Below are positions 58,459 to 64,000 of a DNA stretch of 64,000 nt, piece after piece. Source of the stretch: Neostapfia colusana (lineage: Eukaryota > Streptophyta > Magnoliopsida > Poales > Poaceae); the NCBI GenBank assembly GCA_030760725.1, contig JASWHV010000005.1, positions 87,798,622 to 87,862,621 of the forward strand, given 5' to 3'. How positions within the stretch are numbered: the first letter of the stretch is position 1; each line of letters opens with the position of its first letter. Under the pieces are notes generated by a model. That model did not search any database. It had not been told where the DNA came from and worked only from the letters and a program-made list of their open reading frames with translations. Position numbers and translations under genes: made by a program.

Positions 58459-61400
58459 TGTGGCGGACCGGAATCCGCTCATCCAGGATTGCAAAGGGTG
58501 GTGCCGCGCGACGCGACCCCTGACAGCACACATCATGAGGATACATTGTATTACATAGAAAACACACTGAGATGTACAAAGTAGTACACTTGTTCAGTTA
58601 CAAACTAAGGTATACATTACACAGAGGAATTTTTAATTTGTACAACTCACGCCCGCCTATCTAGCAAAAGTCGGTTGCCCAGCCCTAGGGCAACCCACAC
58701 TAGCTACACTCCTCAGCTCAGCGCGGCGTGTACGGCTCCCACTCAGCCGTGGTCCCCGACGGAGGGTAACCCTCGCCGGTGGACTCGTAACCCGAGTCCT
58801 TGGGTGGCTCCACACCTGAAAAACACTTAAACAGCAACCGTGAGCATGATGGCACAACAAGACTTAACCGACTCACCTAGGCATGAAACTCTACATGCAG
58901 TTTACACAACATGGGGTAGTAATTTCAGCAACTGGACACGCCTACAAGTTCATCCTTAGTTCATCTTTTAGCCACAAGTTAACAATTCATGAATAAGAAA
59001 TTTAGTAAGCAATATTTGGTGGCATACATGTAGCAATACAATTATTCATATCAGCAGAATTGAAGCATAACATGCCATGATTTATCTACTTTACGACGCA
59101 GTGAACAAGCGGTACTCGTCACCGTGAGGGACGGTGAATCGACTCGATATACACCTGCAGGGATACCCGAAGAGCACGTCACATACGCCCAGCCGTGGAG
59201 CTGCACAGCATGCTCACTCGATGCCGTACGGGACAACCTTTCACCCAACATCCCAAACATCGAACCGGTCGCACCGAAACGAGCTGGAGGTTCCCTACAT
59301 GGAGCATCTCTCTATGCCCGTTAGCATATTTCCACCTTGCTGCCCTCAGCCTACACCTATAAATCGGTGCGTTATGCCTCGACGCCCGGAGGTTTAGGCT
59401 ACAACGGTTTATCGGGGCCCATATATCCGATATGCCTTCGGTACGTTCAATACATGTTCAGCAGGGCCGCACATGGATCGGTCCTCAATTGACACGGGCA
59501 GGGCTCCGCACACAAGACTTCCTCTTGCTGTGCCCTAGCCCCTGCCTAGTCTCATTTCCATTACTAAAGTGATCTCACGTCACTCGAACCAATCCCGTGT
59601 GTCCCAAGCCTAAACTCGCGAGTAGATTCCAACTACTCGACTTGTACCGTAAGTCCTATGAATCATTAAGCAAAGCATGTCTACTCAAGGACTTAGACAC
59701 TACCCTCACTCTTATAGGAAAAATTCTGGTTATGCACTTGGGTTTCATCCATCCTACACCTAATGCACATTCATACTTCACACTAGACATGTAAACAAAG
59801 CAAAACATTATAAAAGGGTTAATGCAAACCGGGGCTTGCCTTGTTGCTGCTGGTCAGTGGTTAGGTCTTCGTCCGGAAGAATGAAGTCGAGCACTTCCGG
59901 AGTCTCCTCGCCTTCAGCGACTACACGTTAATGAGATACTACATGTCAATTCAAATGCAACGTGTAAACTTGAATAATTAATTACTATAACTCTAGCTAG
60001 CCCTCCCCTTTGGCTTTGAAATTTTTATGGTGGCTTGGTAAGGTCATAACCAGAGTCTTGACCAAGTTTCATTTGAGCCTTGTACAAATAAAAGCCTATT
60101 TGGTCAATATTAGAGCCTCTAAGGAATTCCATAGGTTTTCCTGGCTCCAACCACTACTTTCTGGAAACTACAATTTAAGATGGTTCTAATGGAATTGGTT
60201 TCATGTCATTTGAGGAATTCTAGAGGAAGTTATGGCCTAAACAAGATTTGAGAAAATCTGAAAAATGTTTCTGCACATTTTTCTATTTTCTCAGGGCAGT
60301 TCACTTAATCACACCATTAGGGGGACTAAATGAACTTGGATGAGTCTGAAAATTTTGCTGAGACTCAAGGATTTTCCAATGAACCTCTCAGCCAAATTTC
60401 AGAATTTTTCATAAAGTAATTCTCCAGATAACATTCCCAACAGTTTGAACTTTAGGGATTTAATTCTGGAAAACTATTAAGTTTCAGGAGCTGAAATTTG
60501 TATTGCTGGAAAGTACTCAAAATTTTGAGTTCAGCAAAATTTGGTTCACTGAATTTGGAGCTTCCTAGCAAAAGTTATGTGCATTTGAAGTTTGCACTAA
60601 AACTGGGAATTCCCAAAATGTTTAAACTCTGCAGGTGGGGCCCACTCCTTAAACCGGCCCACTGAGAATGCGGCCACACCGCGGCCCACGGGGGTTTACC
60701 CGCGCTGCCGCACCGAATCCCGGCCGCAAATGGATTCCCAAGCGCGAACAGAGGCTGACCGGTGGACCCGGCCCCCTTCGTCTACCTCGCGCCATCCCAC
60801 GACTCCCGCGGCGGTGCCTCACCGGAGTTCTCGCCGCCGGCCGTTTCACTGCACGACCTTCGATAGTTCTTGCTGCCTGGCCCCAACTTGGCTCGAGGAA
60901 CACGATGTTGCGCTCACCGAAGCTCGGCGATGGCCGGAACCATGCCCGCGACGGTGACAGTGGTTCTCTCTACTCCGGAGATGTCGCCCAGGCTACTCAG
61001 GGCCTTATTTTCCGAACGGTCTGCTCCTACAGCTCCGCTGTGGCATGCTGAGCACGAAAATGAGCTCGGTTGGCCATGGAAACGGCCGGAGCTATGTGCT
61101 TACCGTCGACCTAGGGCTTAACTGGCGGATGCTCAAAAAACTTGAATAGCAGCGCCAAGACTCGATGGTTTTCGATGGTCTTTGATACTAGGTGGCCATG
61201 GGGATGTGTAGAACATGTTCTTAGCTGGGTTTACACAGTGGATGGCCGATTACCACAAATTTTCAGATTCTTTGCTAACTCGGTTCTTTGAACACCGAGG
61301 ACTAAGCGTGGAAATACTCTCCCTACAGAGCATGAAAGGGGGTAGGGTCTTCACCATGAGTTCGAGCAGCGTCCGGCGCGCCTCTTTGCTGTTGATCTTT

Positions 61401-62286
61401 TGTCGCGGGAATGCCTGGATCAGCGGCGCACCGAGGAGCCGAGGAGAGCGGCCGAGAGATGAGCGTTTTCGGTCGAGAGCGCGTGAAAGCCAGCCGGTCG
61501 GCGTGTGAGCTGCGAGGGATGACATTGTGGGCAGGTAATAGCGCGGCGCAGGCCTTCAGCACGACACCAGCTCGTCGTGGTGGCGGCGTTGGGGCGGGGT
61601 TTCACCCGTGCGCTGGCGACCGCAGGTGTTCGACCGAGTGACTGAGTCGGTTTGATCTCTGTGTGGCTGACCAGTGGGTCCTCTTCTCCCCTCTAATTCT
61701 TTCTCCCCCTTCTGCTGCAAATATCCCAGCTACTAAACATTGAATGATAGACTTAAGAACCAAGCTACATTTTGAATTTGGTTCCCTCAATTGGAATTTG
61801 GTTTGGCTAAATTTGCTTCACATTTGAACTGAAACTCAAATTCAGTTTTGAATTATTGCAAATTTAGCTCCCGACAAGATAAATTCCCATGGGGATGAAA
61901 ATTGGTAGACTAACTCAGAAAAATGTGCTGAGTTTGAATATGAAGCCAACTTTTGAATTTAACTGATGAAAGTTGCTGCAATTTGAATTTACATTCAAAT
62001 TGGACTCTTTTTTAAATGCCTCCAAAAGTGCCTCAAAAAGTGTGGGATTTGCATGAAATTTAGCCTGAACCTTCCCAAGACTTTTTAAGTCCAAGGGGTG
62101 AGCCCAATCTCTCATGTTCATGTGTAGAAATCCCACTTTGTGAAAGTTAGGGCTTTCCCCTCTAATCACCCTTTTGATGGTGGTTACTTGCTCTACACAA
62201 GTCATCTCAAGATATCGACAACAAAAGCTGTGGTGTTGTGAAGTGATAAAAAGTTTTTGTAAGTCCCTTTTTCTTGCGCTTTTACA
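58459..62286 (-). repeat. Element D 5' LTR
   Basis: An uninterrupted 3828-bp LTR runs from tgtggcggaccgg to ...gcgcttttaca. It provides the empty-site reference for B's insertion in the 3' LTR. GTGGGGCCCAC is at 60635-60645 and the GC-rich core at about 60610-61670. No conserved hairpin is seen in the position where C, E, G and S have it. Confidence 0.93.
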
Positions 62287-62291
62287 CCCTA

Positions 62292-63401
62292 GGGCTCCGG
62301 CGAGGTCGTGCACGGTGATTTCTCCACCAAATGGTCAGTTCTTGGGCTCTATAGCACCGTGGGGGATCCCTTATCACCGGCATGAGCTCAAATCGGATCA
62401 AGAATGGCCGCAAATAGGGACTCACCGGTGACCTAGTGCGAAAATTGGTGCCGGCCCGAAATTCTCAAGGAACAGTGCCAAATCTTGATGATTTTCTATG
62501 ATTTTTTATCCTAGAGGGGCGTGGGAGTGTCTAGATCATGTTTGTAGCTCGGCACACGTGATGGTGGACTGATCACGACGAATTTTGAAATTGGTGAGGC
62601 TCGGTTCTAGGCATACCGAAGCAAAGAATTGCAAAATTCATCCACAGCGATACACGGGAAGAGAAACGGTTTGCACTGTCGGTTTGCACACCTGAGGGTG
62701 CTCCTTTTCTGTATAGACCGTCGGGCACGAGAAAGCCTCTAGCTGCTGGGCGCCGGTGAGCAGAGAGTTGGCTGACGTGAGGTGCTTCGGCTGTCCGAGG
62801 CAGAGGACTGTGAGCCGTGGGAGAGGAGAAACAGTTCACGGGGCTGGGAGCTACGCGCTTATCGTTCGGCGGATCATCCTGAGCAGGAGGTGGCATCGAC
62901 CGACGTCGGTGGCTTCGGCTGTAGGGAGGTGGCGCGAGCTGAGGACCCGAGGGAGTCGGTTTGCACTCTGTGAGACTGATCGGTGGGGTCCACAGCCACA
63001 ACTCTCCCTCTCTCTATGCTTTAGGATTTCCACCCGTATTTTGTCCGAAAATTCCCAAAATTAGAGGGTAGACCAAAAGAAATATGAGAAACACAATGGT
63101 GCGCTCAAATTTAAATTTCGGTGAAGTTGGAATTTGAAACTGAGATTTAAATTTAAAATTAACTTTTCTCCTGTTTAAATTCCAACAAATAGGAAATCCT
63201 ATTCAAATGCTTTGAAAATTTGCCGGGCTATTATTGGATGCGTGGTTAATCAAATGATAGCTTTAGATCTCCGTGTTCGGGAATTTTTGCAAGTTCAAGT
63301 TTTGACTTGGAGCTCACACCATTAAATTCAAAATTTTAAATTCCCTCTTATTTTCTCGGTGTGACTTGTAGCTCCACTTGCTAGAGTTTTGGGATTTCAC
63401 A
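62292..63401 (-). mobile_element. Element C 3' LTR, piece 3
   Basis: It continues piece 2 after the cccta duplication of D, covering the rest of the GC-rich core and an AT-rich end. It terminates ...gggatttcaca at the polypurine tract. Confidence 0.86.
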
Positions 63402-63436
63402 TCCCCCCCCTTAAAAAGAATCTCATCCCGAGATTC
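63402..63436 (-). promoter_or_regulatory. Element C polypurine tract and adjacent hairpin
   Basis: The G-run tract on the minus strand abuts the LTR. The inverted repeat gaatctca/cgagattc (63418-63425 and 63429-63436) has one mismatched pair compared with A, B, D and E. Confidence 0.8.
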
Positions 63437-63467
63437 ATAAAGAAGAGACAAAGCGGTAGAGAAGGAA

Positions 63468-64000
63468 TTACCTGATATAAGCGGACAGCAAGTCCGGATA
63501 GTTTGAACAGAGGTATTCTTCACTCTCCCATGTTGCTTCCTCTGCGGTATGATTGCTCCATAATACCTTATAGAATTGGAGCGTCCGATTCCTTGTCGAC
63601 CGAGACTTTTCATCAATAATCCGGATTGGATGCTCGGTATAAGAGAGATCCGGTTGCAATGTCTCGAGATCTTCATTGTGGACAGCAGTGGTATTCTTGA
63701 GACATTTCCGAAGCTGAGAGACGTGAAATATATCATTCACCCAGCGAGATTGGTCGGTAGCTCAAGCCGGTAAGCTACGTGTCCACATTTCTCCGTGATA
63801 GCAAATGGACCGATAAACCGGGGAGCGAGCTTCCCTTTTACACCGAATCGGTGAACTCCCTTCATTGGAGATACACGGAGATATACGTACTCTCCGACGT
63901 TGAAGTTCAGCGGTCGATGTCGCTAGTCTGCATAACTCTTCTGTCGAGATTGAGCAACCTTCAAATTTGCTTGTATGACCCGAACTCGTTCTTCGGCGTC
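63468..64000 (-). pseudogene. Element C pol, integrase C-terminus, partial
   Basis: Reading in from the right edge: an integrase C-terminal segment (SRQKSYAD), a KGKLAPRFIGPF-like stretch, FHVSQLRKCLK, then a chromodomain-like end (RTLQFYKVLWSNH, EATWESEEYL), stopping at TAA 63468-63470. Defects are TAG at 63923-63925 and a one-base frameshift near 63740. The rest of the gene lies outside the window. Confidence 0.88.

Larger units (their letters stand above)
17390..62286 (-). mobile_element. Element D, complete minus-strand Ty3/gypsy split by B and E
   Basis: The 3' LTR is 17390-17742 plus 28659-32149 (3844 bp). Pol and part of gag are 32216-36120, and the gag N-terminus is 51105-51739. An unusually long leader with a six-copy tandem array is 51740-58443, the PBS is 58444-58455, and the 5' LTR is 58459-62286 (3828 bp). 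Removing B (17743-28653) and E (36121-51104), each with one TSD copy, leaves about 19 kb. By eye the two LTRs differ by several bases in the first 80 (for example cagacc/cggacc, atcgcaga/attgcaaa). This makes D older than B, as the nesting requires. Confidence 0.92.
9886..64000 (-). mobile_element. Element C, minus-strand Ty3/gypsy, partial and in pieces
   Basis: The 3' LTR of C is split into 9886-10106, 14962-17389 and 62292-63401, about 3.76 kb when added up. The first gap is filled by solo LTR S and the second by element D, each flanked by matching 5-bp target duplications. This shows the three pieces were once contiguous. After 63401 come a polypurine tract and the end of pol. The remaining pol, gag, leader and 5' LTR lie past the window. 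The 5 bp left of C (ttgga, 9881-9885) should recur after its 5' LTR. Confidence 0.85.

Overview
This window looks like plant nuclear heterochromatin made almost entirely of nested LTR retrotransposons. I see no host gene, rRNA, tRNA or CRISPR array. Every recognisable coding stretch is Ty3/gypsy gag-pol in the order Gag (CCHC zinc knuckle), protease, reverse transcriptase, RNase H, DD35E integrase, with a chromodomain-like C-terminus. Long LTRs (about 3 to 4.9 kb), a TGGTATCAGAGC primer-binding site (initiator tRNA-Met type) and 5-bp target-site duplications (TSDs) fit a Tekay/Del-like chromovirus. A grass host is likely from the long LTRs with GC-rich cores, but the species cannot be told from sequence alone.

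The layout is a stack of insertions inside insertions. Element A (minus strand, pol at 1871-4932) is broken by plus-strand LTR H (from 4933). H is broken by minus-strand LTR G (from about 5973), G by plus-strand LTR F (from 8842), and F by minus-strand element C (from 9886). C's 3' LTR lies in three pieces (9886-10106, 14962-17389, 62292-63401). These are separated by a plus-strand solo LTR S (10107-14956, TSD tccag) and by the large element D (17390-62286, TSD cccta). D in turn carries plus-strand element B in its 3' LTR (17743-28653, TSD gctcc) and minus-strand element E in its gag (36121-51104, TSD agatg). The missing right halves of C, F, G, H and A should lie beyond base 64000 in that order.

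B and E are structurally complete. Each has two LTRs, a PBS, a polypurine tract (PPT) and one long gag-pol frame broken by only two stop codons. D is complete but more decayed. C and A are partial here. S is a solo LTR. B belongs to a different LTR family from A, C, D, E, F, G, H and S.

Four features go beyond routine retrotransposon annotation: (1) six tandem copies of a 948-bp unit in D's untranslated leader, where E has a single diverged counterpart; (2) a hairpin in the LTRs of S, G, C and E with a nearly constant loop and stems that differ in sequence yet still pair; (3) about ten G-box (CACGTG) units at roughly 55-bp spacing upstream of the TATA box in B's LTRs; (4) an inverted repeat beside the PPT in all five elements that have one. 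All positions were read by eye. Nothing was aligned or searched computationally.
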